Part shown: piece after piece, positions 29,443-38,082 of the stretch
Numbering within the stretch: the stretch's first letter is position 1
Layout of the letters: each line of letters opens with the position of its first letter
From: Prevotella multiformis DSM 16608
GTDB taxonomy: Bacteria > Bacteroidota > Bacteroidia > Bacteroidales > Bacteroidaceae
Reading direction: 5' to 3'
Assembly (NCBI RefSeq): GCF_000191065.1
Contig: NZ_GL872282.1
Span: 152,445-216,444, forward strand
DNA length: 64,000 nt
Notes under the pieces: model-generated
Told to the model about the DNA's origin: nothing
The model's input: only the letters and a program-made list of their open reading frames with translations
Databases searched by the model: none
Translations under genes and position numbers: made by a program

Positions 29443-30459
29443 ATGCTACTATTCGGAACAAACATACAATCAACGGCAGACGGACTGCGGAAAGTGCAGG
29501 AAGCGTATCTTTACAACAGTCTGCGCAATCCCAAGCCTGCCATCGCCGCCGCCGTACGGCAGCTGCGCATCGTCTACAGCATGGATGCCAAAGGCTACGC
29601 CCAGCTGAAACGGCGACTTCCCTACTTCGTCTGCGGACAGTTCAATCCTGCTTTCCGGCGGAAAGAAAACTTCGCCTATACCGAGAGCTTCATCCTCGAC
29701 TTCGACCATCTGTCTGCCAAGCGGCTGTCGCTGAAGACGGTACGGGAAGACATCATCCGCGACGAACAGGTGATGATGTGCTTCGCCTCACCGAGCGAAG
29801 ACGGTCTGAAGGTGATGTTCCGGCTCAAGGAACGGTGCTACGATGCAGGCCTGTATTCCATCTTCTACAAGGCCTTTGCGGCTACCTTCGCCATGCGCCA
29901 TAACCTGACACAGGTGGCAGACGGCAGAACCTCGGATGTGGCAAGAGCGTGTTTTGTCAGCATCGACCCCGATGCCTACTACAATCCTGATGCCATCCCC
30001 GTCGACATGAAGGCATATATCGACGAGGCCGACCCCGATACCGTCTTCAAGATGAAGCACGAACAGGACGAGCACGACAAGGTGACACGCAAGAGCGATG
30101 ACGGGCAGGCATCCCGTCCGAAGGACCCGGACAAGGAGGTGCTGGCACGCATCCGCCGGCAGCTCAACCCCAACGCACGGCCGCAGGCCGATCCACCCCC
30201 GGCCTACGTACCCGAACGGCTCAATGAAATCATTGCCGATCTGAAATGCTTCATAGAGGCGACCGGACTGCAGGTGACTGAAATCATCAACATTCAATAC
30301 GCCAAGAAAATACGGGCACGGCTGGGACAGAAGGAGGCCGAGATAAATCTCTTCTACGGAAAGCGGGGGTTCAGCATCGTCGTCTCGCCGCGCCTCGGAA
30401 CCAACGGGGAACTGAACGAACTGCTCGCCGGACTGGTCGGCAATTTTCTGGAGAAGTAA
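29443..30459 (+). CDS. CRISPR-associated primase-polymerase (BT4734-like AEP)
   Basis: This 338-residue protein lies between cas1 and cas2 on the same strand. It matches the BT4734-like branch of archaeo-eukaryotic primases: the paired-acid motif FILDFDHL (Asp86, Asp88), the nucleotide-binding motif SPSEDGLKVMFRLKE (about 116-130) and a third motif around CFVSIDPDAYYNPDA (about 170-184). The C-terminal third (EVLARIRRQL onward) is a separate small domain. Such proteins, named CAPPs, have been shown elsewhere to prime and extend DNA and to associate with Cas1-Cas2. A role in making or filling prespacers is inferred. Annotation pipelines may list it as a VirE N-terminal or BT4734-like protein. 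Confidence 0.8.
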   Translation: MLLFGTNIQSTADGLRKVQEAYLYNSLRNPKPAIAAAVRQLRIVYSMDAKGYAQLKRRLPYFVCGQFNPAFRRKENFAYTESFILDFDHLSAKRLSLKTVREDIIRDEQVMMCFASPSEDGLKVMFRLKERCYDAGLYSIFYKAFAATFAMRHNLTQVADGRTSDVARACFVSIDPDAYYNPDAIPVDMKAYIDEADPDTVFKMKHEQDEHDKVTRKSDDGQASRPKDPDKEVLARIRRQLNPNARPQADPPPAYVPERLNEIIADLKCFIEATGLQVTEIINIQYAKKIRARLGQKEAEINLFYGKRGFSIVVSPRLGTNGELNELLAGLVGNFLEK

Positions 30460-30781
30460 AAATAACAGACAGAACGGCCGTGTCCCCGGCTCACGGAGAG
30501 GAGTGCCGGATCTGTCAAATCCTCTGGAGACACGTTGTCGGCCTCAACTCTAAAAAACACATTTACAGGTACTTGCAGAAAGTCTGAAAGGGGCTGTTGA
30601 AAAGACGCTCAGTTGCATTGCAAAAGGGCGTTAGTTGCAGGCCGGAAGGGCATCAGTAAGAAAGCAAACAGGCATTGATTGGAAGGCAGACAACCCCCAG
30701 TCGGAAAACAGGCAGTACCGTAAAGGTTCAAAAAAACGGACATTTCCTGCAAAACAGATAGTCGAATCATCCCGAGATCCC
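30460..30781. other. Non-coding gap between primase gene and cas2
   Basis: No gene is supported. The stretch 30590-30700 contains words (AAAAGGGCGTTAGTTGCA, GGCATTGATTGG) also present in the dispersed repeat copies and, inverted, at 18590-18660. The cas2 frame stays open upstream to 30635 but that part reads through this repeat-like sequence and lacks protein character. Confidence 0.5.
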
Positions 30782-31252
30782 ATGCGAAAAGCTATCCCCT
30801 ACATAGAAATCTTACGCAAGCTCAGCAGAGCCGGTGTGCAAAAATCACCCGTCATCAACCGACGGACCGGCGACTTCAGCTGTCTGCCGACACTACAGGA
30901 ACGGGTGGATTTTCTCATGGGAATCGTAAACAGACCCATAAGACCGGCAACCAATATGCTATTCTTCGTCATGTATGATATTGAGAGCGACAAGGTACGC
31001 TATCATATCGCAAAATACCTGGAACGGAAAGGATGCACACGCATCCAGCGTTCCATCTTCCTTGCCGACCTCGACAAGACCGTCTACGATGAAATTAAAA
31101 GAGACCTTGCCGAGGTGCAGTCGCTTTACGACAACCACGACAGCATCATCGTCTGTCCTGTCTCCACCGATCAGATCCGGGCAATGCAGATCATCGGTGA
31201 AGACATCAGCATAGATGTCATCATCCGTTCGCGCAACACATTGTTCTTCTGA
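30782..31252 (+). CDS. cas2: CRISPR endonuclease-like Cas2, N-terminally extended
   Basis: The Cas2 core starts at Met59 (MLFFVMYDIES, conserved Asp66) and runs to the end (RSRNTLFF), 98 residues, as usual. Ahead of it is a 58-residue extension that looks coded (MRKAIPYIEILRKLSRAG, LQERVDFLMGIVNRP). I chose the ATG at 30782 because the extension has helix-like composition and sits right after the repeat-like gap; an internal start at 30956 would give a standard Cas2. It closes the cas operon and is followed by the leader. Confidence 0.88.
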   Translation: MRKAIPYIEILRKLSRAGVQKSPVINRRTGDFSCLPTLQERVDFLMGIVNRPIRPATNMLFFVMYDIESDKVRYHIAKYLERKGCTRIQRSIFLADLDKTVYDEIKRDLAEVQSLYDNHDSIIVCPVSTDQIRAMQIIGEDISIDVIIRSRNTLFF

Positions 31253-31485
31253 AGATGGCAGCGAGGATACCTTCTACAACAGGGAAGAATGTCCTCCCCA
31301 TGAGGGAAAGCAGCAGCAATGCTTCCTCCATAAAGAATATTTAACGCATCGCTCTTTGACTTTCTGCACAGTTTTTCGTACCTTTGCACTCGCTTGGAAT
31401 ATGGTTAATTTTTCTTAATTCCTCAAGCATTTTTAGGGCTTACACGCATGGAGCTGCGGCATATAAAGGAATACAAGTCTTTACT
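31253..31485 (+). promoter_or_regulatory. CRISPR leader with promoter
   Basis: The A/T-rich 233-base stretch between cas2 and the first repeat contains TTTG at 31355-31358 and TACCTTTG at 31379-31386, 20 bases apart, a strong Bacteroidetes -33/-7 pair reading rightward into the array. This fixes the array direction as + and makes the left end the new-spacer end. Confidence 0.75.
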
Positions 31486-33510
31486 CTCAATGAGTATCTT
31501 CCATTAAAACAAGGATTAAGACTGAATGTTGCTTGTTTGCCCCTCGAATGCTGCTTTCTCAATGAGTATCTTCCATTAAAACAAGGATTAAGACTCCCTG
31601 TTTTTTGCGCATAACTGAAATTTGTAAAGTCTCAATGAGTATCTTCCATTAAAACAAGGATTAAGACGCAACTTTGAGGGCGGCCGCATCGTTTGCGCCC
31701 ACTCAATGAGTATCTTCCATTAAAACAAGGATTAAGACTAGCCTTAAGGGCGGCAGCGTCATTTTGACCCACTCAATGAGTATCTTCCATTAAAACAAGG
31801 ATTAAGACTTGAAATCCGCCAATGCCTCTGGTATCTCCACTCAATGAGTATCTTCCATTAAAACAAGGATTAAGACACCATGCGCATAAGCGTTTAGGCT
31901 TCTTTGGATTACTCAATGAGTATCTTCCATTAAAACAAGGATTAAGACCATGCGGCGAATAACTCGTCCATACTGTCGTAGTTCCTCAATGAGTATCTTC
32001 CATTAAAACAAGGATTAAGACTCTCTCCCGGCTTTTACAGAAAGGATGTATGGGCCTCAATGAGTATCTTCCATTAAAACAAGGATTAAGACTGTTATAC
32101 ATTTCTATTAAATTAGGAGAATTAAATCTCAATGAGTATCTTCCATTAAAACAAGGATTAAGACACTTGGATTTAACACCGTTGCGGTTCTCTTTTGTTG
32201 CTCAATGAGTATCTTCCATTAAAACAAGGATTAAGACTTCAAACTCGTCTAAGTAATTATTAACAATTTCCTCAATGAGTATCTTCCATTAAAACAAGGA
32301 TTAAGACTGCCCGTTCTGGCAACCAAGCTGGCGGTGATGTCGTCTCAATGAGTATCTTCCATTAAAACAAGGATTAAGACCGTCTGATCCTCTACGTACT
32401 GGTGAAGAATAAACCTCTCAATGAGTATCTTCCATTAAAACAAGGATTAAGACATACTCAAAGTTACAAACCTTAGTAGTCTGAGTCTCAATGAGTATCT
32501 TCCATTAAAACAAGGATTAAGACTTCTAAAGTATCGCTGAGTCTGCTCTCCACAAAACCTCAATGAGTATCTTCCATTAAAACAAGGATTAAGACACCGT
32601 TAGCAACTACCATTTCCAACTCACGATTCACTCAATGAGTATCTTCCATTAAAACAAGGATTAAGACATCCGCAATTAATGTACTTGCCTGCAAGTCTCT
32701 TACTCAATGAGTATCTTCCATTAAAACAAGGATTAAGACCATTTAAAAACAATTGTTTTCTTATTCCTTTTGTCTCAATGAGTATCTTCCATTAAAACAA
32801 GGATTAAGACTCACCCTCTTTGTAAGTACCATCTTCTTGTGCAACTCAATGAGTATCTTCCATTAAAACAAGGATTAAGACACTTTAAGAAAGTTCCTAA
32901 GTTCAACAACAGTCTTTCTCAATGAGTATCTTCCATTAAAACAAGGATTAAGACACTGTAGGTACTTTCTTCGCTACAGCTGATTGAATCTCAATGAGTA
33001 TCTTCCATTAAAACAAGGATTAAGACGTCCACACATTCTACGACAATCATCATTATTCCATCCTCAATGAGTATCTTCCATTAAAACAAGGATTAAGACC
33101 GATTAAAATGCATAAATATACTCTTGTGTATCTCAATGAGTATCTTCCATTAAAACAAGGATTAAGACTGCTTTTGCAGCCTTAAGGGCGGTTGTTTCGT
33201 TCCTCAATGAGTATCTTCCATTAAAACAAGGATTAAGACCTAATGAGCTCTATGAAAAATAGTTTTTTGCTACTCAATGAGTATCTTCCATTAAAACAAG
33301 GATTAAGACCCCGTGTAACGTTGGCAGACTCGTTAAAGTCCGCCTCAATGAGTATCTTCCATTAAAACAAGGATTAAGACTCACGCGTCGGGAAGTAGGC
33401 ATCAAACCATGCTCTCAATGAGTATCTTCCATTAAAACAAGGATTAAGACTTTGCAAGAGTTCGCTTTGCGTCCTCAACCTTCACTCAATATTAGAACAA
33501 GGATTCGGAA
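31486..33510 (+). CRISPR. CRISPR array, 28 intact 37-bp repeats plus one decayed repeat
   Basis: The repeat begins CTCAATGAGTATCTTCC and ends ACAAGGATTAAGAC (37 bases). I count 28 apparently identical copies, the first at 31486-31522 and the last at 33414-33450, then a shortened copy at 33485-33510 that lacks GAGTATCTTCC and has extra changes. There are 28 spacers of about 31-36 bases. The 3' end ATTAAGAC resembles the type III crRNA 5' tag, agreeing with + strand transcription from the leader. Identity of all internal repeats suggests a maintained array. Spacers at 31668-31701, 31739-31771 and 33169-33202 are related to one another. Confidence 0.97.
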
Positions 33511-33558
33511 GAAGAGCCTTTGGGGGCAAAAAAATTATGATTTATAAATTAAAAGTAG

Positions 33559-33567
33559 TACCTTTGC
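33559..33567 (+). promoter_or_regulatory. thrS -7 promoter box
   Basis: TACCTTTGC at 33559-33567 lies 34 bases before the thrS start and about 50 bases beyond the decayed last CRISPR repeat, so thrS has its own promoter. Confidence 0.65.
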
Positions 33568-33600
33568 CACAACATTTGATTTATAAAACTAATTTGTAGT

Positions 33601-35550
33601 ATGGTTAAAATCACTTTCCCAGACGGCTCCGTTCGTGAATACGAACAGGGGGTGACTGGTTATCAAATCGCCGAGAGCATTTCGCCGGCTCTCGCCCGTG
33701 ACGTTGTATCTTGCGGTGTCAATGGCGTAACGACAGAACTGAACCGTCCCATCAACGGAGATGCGACCATCGCACTTTACAAGTTCGATGACGAAGAAGG
33801 CAAGCACACTTTCTGGCACACCTCTGCCCATCTGCTTGCCGAGGCATTGCAGGAACTCTATCCGGGCATTCAGTTCGGCTTCGGCCCGGCAGTGGAGAAC
33901 GGCTTTTTCTATGATGTGATGCCGGCTGACGGTCAGACCATCTCCGAGAACGACTTCCCGAAGATCGAAGAGAAGATGCGCGAACTCGCCAAGAAGAACG
34001 AGCCGGTTGTCCGCCATGACGTTTCAAAAGCCGACGCCATCAAGGAGTTCACCGCTGACGGACAGGAATACAAGGTGGAGCACATCGAGCAGGATCTCGA
34101 GGACGGCACCATCTCGACATATACACAGGGACATTTCACCGACCTCTGCCGCGGTCCGCACCTTGTTTCCACAGGTGCTATCAAGGCCATCAAAATCACC
34201 AGCGTGGCCGGTGCTTTCTGGCGCGGCGATGCCAAGCGCGAACAGATGACACGTATCTACGGCATCACCTTCCCCAAGAAGAAGATGCTTGACGAATACC
34301 TCGTCATGCTCGAGGAGGCCAAGAAACGCGACCACCGGAAGATCGGCAAGGAAATGGAACTCTTCATGTTCTCCGACCGTGTGGGCAAGGGGCTGCCGAT
34401 ATGGCTGCCGAAGGGAACCCAGCTGCGCCTGCGCCTGCAGGATCTGCTGCGCCGTCTTCTCCGTCCCTACAACTATCAGGAGGTCATCACACCGGGCATC
34501 GGCGGCAAGAACCTCTACGTCACTTCCGGACACTATGCCCACTACGGCAAGGATTCTTTCCAGCCTATCCACACACCGGAGGAAGACGAGGAATATATGC
34601 TCAAGCCGATGAACTGTCCGCACCACTGCGAGGTGTACGCCTACAAACCACGCTCGTACAAAGACCTCCCGCTGCGTATCGCCGAGTTCGGTACAGTGTT
34701 CCGTTATGAGAAGAGCGGTGAGCTGCACGGTCTGACCCGTGTCCGTACCTTCACGCAGGACGATGCCCATATCTTCGTCCGTCCCGAACAGGTAAAGACA
34801 GAGTTCGAAACGAATATCGACATTATCCTCAAGGTGTTCAAGACTTTCGGTTTCGACAACTATGAGGCTCAGATTTCTCTCCGTGACCCTAACGACAAAG
34901 AGAAGTACATCGGGTCTGACGAGGTATGGGAAGAGAGCGAGGCTGCCATCAAGCAGGCCTGTGAAGAGAAGGGGCTCAAGGCACGTGTAGAGCTGGGCGA
35001 GGCTGCCTTCTACGGTCCCAAGCTCGATTTCATGGTGAAGGATGCCATCGGACGCCGCTGGCAGCTGGGTACCATCCAGGTGGATTACAACCTGCCTAAC
35101 CGCTTCAAGCTCGAATACACAGCCGAGGACAACTCGAAGAAGACTCCGGTGATGATTCACCGTGCCCCGTTCGGTTCGCTCGAACGCTTCACAGCTGTTC
35201 TCATCGAGCATACGGCCGGGCATTTCCCGCTATGGCTGACACCTGACCAGGTGGCCATCCTGCCCATCTCGGAGAAATACAACGACTATGCTTTCAAAGT
35301 CAAGGCTTACCTTGATGCGCACAATGTGCGTTCCATCATGGACGACCGCAACGAGAAAATCGGCCGCAAAATCCGTGACAACGAGTTGAAGCGTGTACCT
35401 TACATGGTTATTGTAGGTGAGAAGGAGGCTGCGGAAGGGCTTGTCTCCATGCGGCAGCAGGGCGGTGGCGAGCAGGCTACCATGACCATGGAAGCCTTCG
35501 CAGAACGCATCAATGCAGAAGTTGCCGACCAGCTGAAGACACTGGATTGA
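33601..35550 (+). CDS. thrS: Threonyl-tRNA synthetase
   Basis: ThrRS charges tRNA-Thr. The 649-residue protein has the N-terminal TGS domain ([17 protein letters not shown]), the editing domain with [15 protein letters not shown] and its later GPHLVSTG, and the class II core with [26 protein letters not shown] (motif 2) and a motif 3 near [14 protein letters not shown]. The anticodon-binding domain follows. No infC-rpmI-rplT follow it, although they do in many Bacteroidetes. A bidirectional terminator at 35671-35719 separates it from panD. Confidence 0.97.
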   Translation: MVKITFPDGSVREYEQGVTGYQIAESISPALARDVVSCGVNGVTTELNRPINGDATIALYKFDDEEGKHTFWHTSAHLLAEALQELYPGIQFGFGPAVENGFFYDVMPADGQTISENDFPKIEEKMRELAKKNEPVVRHDVSKADAIKEFTADGQEYKVEHIEQDLEDGTISTYTQGHFTDLCRGPHLVSTGAIKAIKITSVAGAFWRGDAKREQMTRIYGITFPKKKMLDEYLVMLEEAKKRDHRKIGKEMELFMFSDRVGKGLPIWLPKGTQLRLRLQDLLRRLLRPYNYQEVITPGIGGKNLYVTSGHYAHYGKDSFQPIHTPEEDEEYMLKPMNCPHHCEVYAYKPRSYKDLPLRIAEFGTVFRYEKSGELHGLTRVRTFTQDDAHIFVRPEQVKTEFETNIDIILKVFKTFGFDNYEAQISLRDPNDKEKYIGSDEVWEESEAAIKQACEEKGLKARVELGEAAFYGPKLDFMVKDAIGRRWQLGTIQVDYNLPNRFKLEYTAEDNSKKTPVMIHRAPFGSLERFTAVLIEHTAGHFPLWLTPDQVAILPISEKYNDYAFKVKAYLDAHNVRSIMDDRNEKIGRKIRDNELKRVPYMVIVGEKEAAEGLVSMRQQGGGEQATMTMEAFAERINAEVADQLKTLD

Positions 35551-35670
35551 CGCACTGCCCCATCGACCTCCTTTCCGTTCAGAGGATGGGGAGACGGTGG
35601 GGAATGCCATAAGCCTGACCGGCTGAGAAGTCCGGTCTGTGCATCATGTAAAACTGTATTCCCTCCCAAT

Positions 35671-35719
35671 ATAAAACAGCCATATCAAGGCATTCAATGC
35701 CCGGATATGGCTGTTTTAT
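35671..35719. terminator. Bidirectional terminator between thrS and panD
   Basis: ATAAAACAGCCATATC at 35671-35686 pairs perfectly with its reverse complement at 35704-35719, with a further GGCATT/AATGCC pairing inside the loop. T-rich ends on both strands suit the two converging genes. Confidence 0.85.
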
Positions 35720-35813
35720 ACATTCCGTTCTGTCTTGCAGCTTTCCGGAGAACCCTCTTTCGGTTTTCCGCCTCACGGATTTCTACTTTCAAGAATGTTC
35801 TTGTCCTGACTGA

Positions 35814-36158
35814 CTAAAGCCTGTTGCCCTCTTTGGGGAACACGACGGTCGGTTTGAACATCTTGGCTTCTTCAAAGTCCATCAGGGCATAAGAAATGAT
35901 GATGACCACATCGCCGACGACCGCCTTCCGAGCGGCGGCACCGTTGAGGCAGACGCACCCGCTGCCCCGTTCGCCTTTGATGATGTAGGTCTCAAAACGT
36001 TCGCCGTTATTGTTGTTGACAATCTGAACCTTCTCGCCGGCAATCATGTTGGCTGCATCCAACAGATCTTCGTCGATGGTGATGCTTCCCATATAATGGA
36101 GGTTTGCCTCCGTGACGGTTGCACAGTGCAACTTACTCTTCAAAACTTCAATCTGCAT
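35814..36158 (-). CDS. panD: Aspartate 1-decarboxylase (PanD)
   Basis: PanD makes beta-alanine from aspartate for pantothenate synthesis. The 114-residue precursor has the self-cleavage site Gly24-Ser25 in HYMGSITID, which creates the pyruvoyl cofactor, and the conserved [17 protein letters not shown] and [12 protein letters not shown] segments. It starts one base after the panC stop on the same strand, so panC-panD form an operon. Confidence 0.96.
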   Translation of the reverse strand: MQIEVLKSKLHCATVTEANLHYMGSITIDEDLLDAANMIAGEKVQIVNNNNGERFETYIIKGERGSGCVCLNGAAARKAVVGDVVIIISYALMDFEEAKMFKPTVVFPKEGNRL

Positions 36159-36159
36159 A

Positions 36160-37017
36160 CTATCCTCTGTATTTGATATGGTCGATCAGCCGGACAGGTG
36201 TCTTGCCGCAATAGACCGTGATGCAGCCGACAATATAAGGCGACTGCTCCCATGAGGCAACCTCAAGCAGTGTGCTGCCGTCAACAATCTCAAAATATTC
36301 CACCTCAAGCCCTTCGACGGAATTGATTTCGGCAACCACCTTGTCGCGGGTCTCTGCCACGCCGTGCGTCCTGGCATATTCCACACTTGCCTGCAACGCT
36401 TCATATATCTTCGGCGCAACGGCACGTTCGTCAGCCGTCAGCAGCGTGTTGCGCGAACTCTTTGCCAGTCCGTCGGCATCACGTACTATCGGGCATTCGA
36501 CAATCCTGATAGTGTCCTTCATGCCGATGAAATCGACAAGACGTTTGATGACGGCTATCTGCTGCCAGTCCTTCTCGCCGAAATAAGCTCTGTCCGGACG
36601 TACGATATAGAACAGTCTGCTGACAATCTGGCAGACGCCATTGAAATGTCCCGGACGCTTTGCACCCTCCATCACGGTCGACTGAGGGGGGAATTCGAAA
36701 TGACGATTGTCCCCTTCGGGATAGATTTCCCCGACAGACGGGGCAAAGACATAATCGGCTCCGCACGTCTCGGCGAGCTGGCAGTCGGCCTCCAATGTCC
36801 GCGGATAACGTTCAAGGTCGCCCTTGTCGTTAAACTGGGTCGGGTTCAGGAAAACGGAGACGACCGTCACATCGTTCTCCTCAACGCTTCGTTTTACAAG
36901 TGATGCGTGTCCTTCGTGAAGTGCTCCCATCGTAGGCACCAGTCCTACGGTCTTGTTTTCTTTGCGGCAGGAGAAAAGCTCGTTCTGGAGTTCAACAATC
37001 TTTTTAAAAACTTTCAT
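36160..37017 (-). CDS. panC: Pantothenate synthetase (PanC)
   Basis: PanC joins pantoate and beta-alanine with ATP. The 285-residue protein has the nucleotidyltransferase signature [14 protein letters not shown] (HxGH-type at residues 34-37), [19 protein letters not shown], the [16 protein letters not shown] segment and [13 protein letters not shown]. It reads divergently from the GT5-like gene. Together with panD and the distant panB it completes the pantoate and beta-alanine branches except for ketopantoate reductase, which is not in the window. Confidence 0.96.
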   Translation of the reverse strand: MKVFKKIVELQNELFSCRKENKTVGLVPTMGALHEGHASLVKRSVEENDVTVVSVFLNPTQFNDKGDLERYPRTLEADCQLAETCGADYVFAPSVGEIYPEGDNRHFEFPPQSTVMEGAKRPGHFNGVCQIVSRLFYIVRPDRAYFGEKDWQQIAVIKRLVDFIGMKDTIRIVECPIVRDADGLAKSSRNTLLTADERAVAPKIYEALQASVEYARTHGVAETRDKVVAEINSVEGLEVEYFEIVDGSTLLEVASWEQSPYIVGCITVYCGKTPVRLIDHIKYRG

Positions 37018-37154
37018 CAGTGACTAAGAATTTTACGGGTGCAAAGTAACAACAAAATAATTGAATAGACGAGAATTTAATTAAATAATCTCAATGAAAC
37101 CTACTTTTTATCCGTTTTAACCCGAAAGCGAAACGTATCTCGTTTTTTTTTTCG

Positions 37155-37162
37155 TACCTTTG
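37155..37162 (+). promoter_or_regulatory. -7 box for the GT5-like gene
   Basis: TACCTTTG follows a long T run and lies about 25 bases before the start at 37188. Confidence 0.6.
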
Positions 37163-37187
37163 CAAAAATAAAATTTCTAATATAATA

Positions 37188-37997
37188 ATGGGAAAGAAAG
37201 TATTATTCGTCAATCAGGAAATCATGCCGTATGTGCCTGAGACAGAGATGTCGGTCTATGGCTCTGAAATGCCCCATGTCATGCAGGAAGCCGGTTATGA
37301 AATCCGCACATTCATGCCGAGATGGGGGAACATCAACGAGCGTAGAGGGCAGTTGCACGAAGTGATCCGTCTCTCGGGTATGAATCTGATTATTGATGAT
37401 ACCGACCACCCGCTGATCATCAAGGTGGCAAGCATCCCCCAGACACGCATACAGGTTTATTTCATTGACAATGAAGACTATTTCCAGAAACGGCCTGCCA
37501 TGACGAAGGACGAGCTGGGCAACGATTACCCGGACAACGGCGAGCGTGCCATCTTCTTCGCAAGAGGCGTGTTGGAAACCGTCAAGAAACTCAGGTGGGC
37601 ACCGGACATCATCCACTGTCAGGGGTGGATGTCGGCCGTCATACCGTTCTACGTGAAGACCGCCTATAAGGATGAGCCGCAGTTCGCAAACTCGAAAGTA
37701 GTCACCTCGCTTTTTGCAGAGCAGCCCCAAGACAGCCTGGGCACGAACTTCAAGCACTGCCTGGAGTTTCGTGAGGCGAAGGCAAAATGCCTGAAGAAAT
37801 ATGGAGACAATTTCGACTTCATGGAACTGGGGAAACTGGCCATCGACTATTCGGACGGCATCATCGGCACCAGCGAAAAGGCCAACGCCGCTCTTATCGG
37901 CTATGCCCGGGACAATGACAAGCCCCTTCTGGAGCACGCCATCGACGATGATCAATTAAAGGATAAATACTCGGAGTTCTACGGCAGGCTGATCTGA
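37188..37997 (+). CDS. Short glycogen/starch-synthase-like protein (GT5 N-terminal type)
   Basis: The 269-residue protein covers only the N-terminal half of a glycogen synthase-like GT5 enzyme: KKVLFVNQEIMPYVPETEMS, EMPHVMQEAGYEIRTFMPRWG and PDIIHCQGWMSAVIPFY. The C-terminal Rossmann half that binds ADP-glucose is absent, and the frame closes cleanly. This short form beside panC is a known Bacteroidetes arrangement. Whether it is catalytic is unclear; a regulatory or binding role is possible. Confidence 0.8.
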   Translation: MGKKVLFVNQEIMPYVPETEMSVYGSEMPHVMQEAGYEIRTFMPRWGNINERRGQLHEVIRLSGMNLIIDDTDHPLIIKVASIPQTRIQVYFIDNEDYFQKRPAMTKDELGNDYPDNGERAIFFARGVLETVKKLRWAPDIIHCQGWMSAVIPFYVKTAYKDEPQFANSKVVTSLFAEQPQDSLGTNFKHCLEFREAKAKCLKKYGDNFDFMELGKLAIDYSDGIIGTSEKANAALIGYARDNDKPLLEHAIDDDQLKDKYSEFYGRLI

Positions 37998-38082
37998 GTC
38001 CATCAGCATCCCCACCTCCTCCCATGCGTTCAGTGTCCTGCGATTACTGACACGCTCAATATTTTACAACAACAGATTCTAA

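Noticed and set aside
31384..31614. 76-codon frame across the leader and first repeats
   Set aside because: It encodes translated CRISPR repeats (repeated LNEYLPLKQGLRL), not a protein.
34024..35223. 399-codon frame on the - strand inside thrS
   Set aside because: Shadow of a high-GC coding gene; thrS on the + strand is unmistakable.
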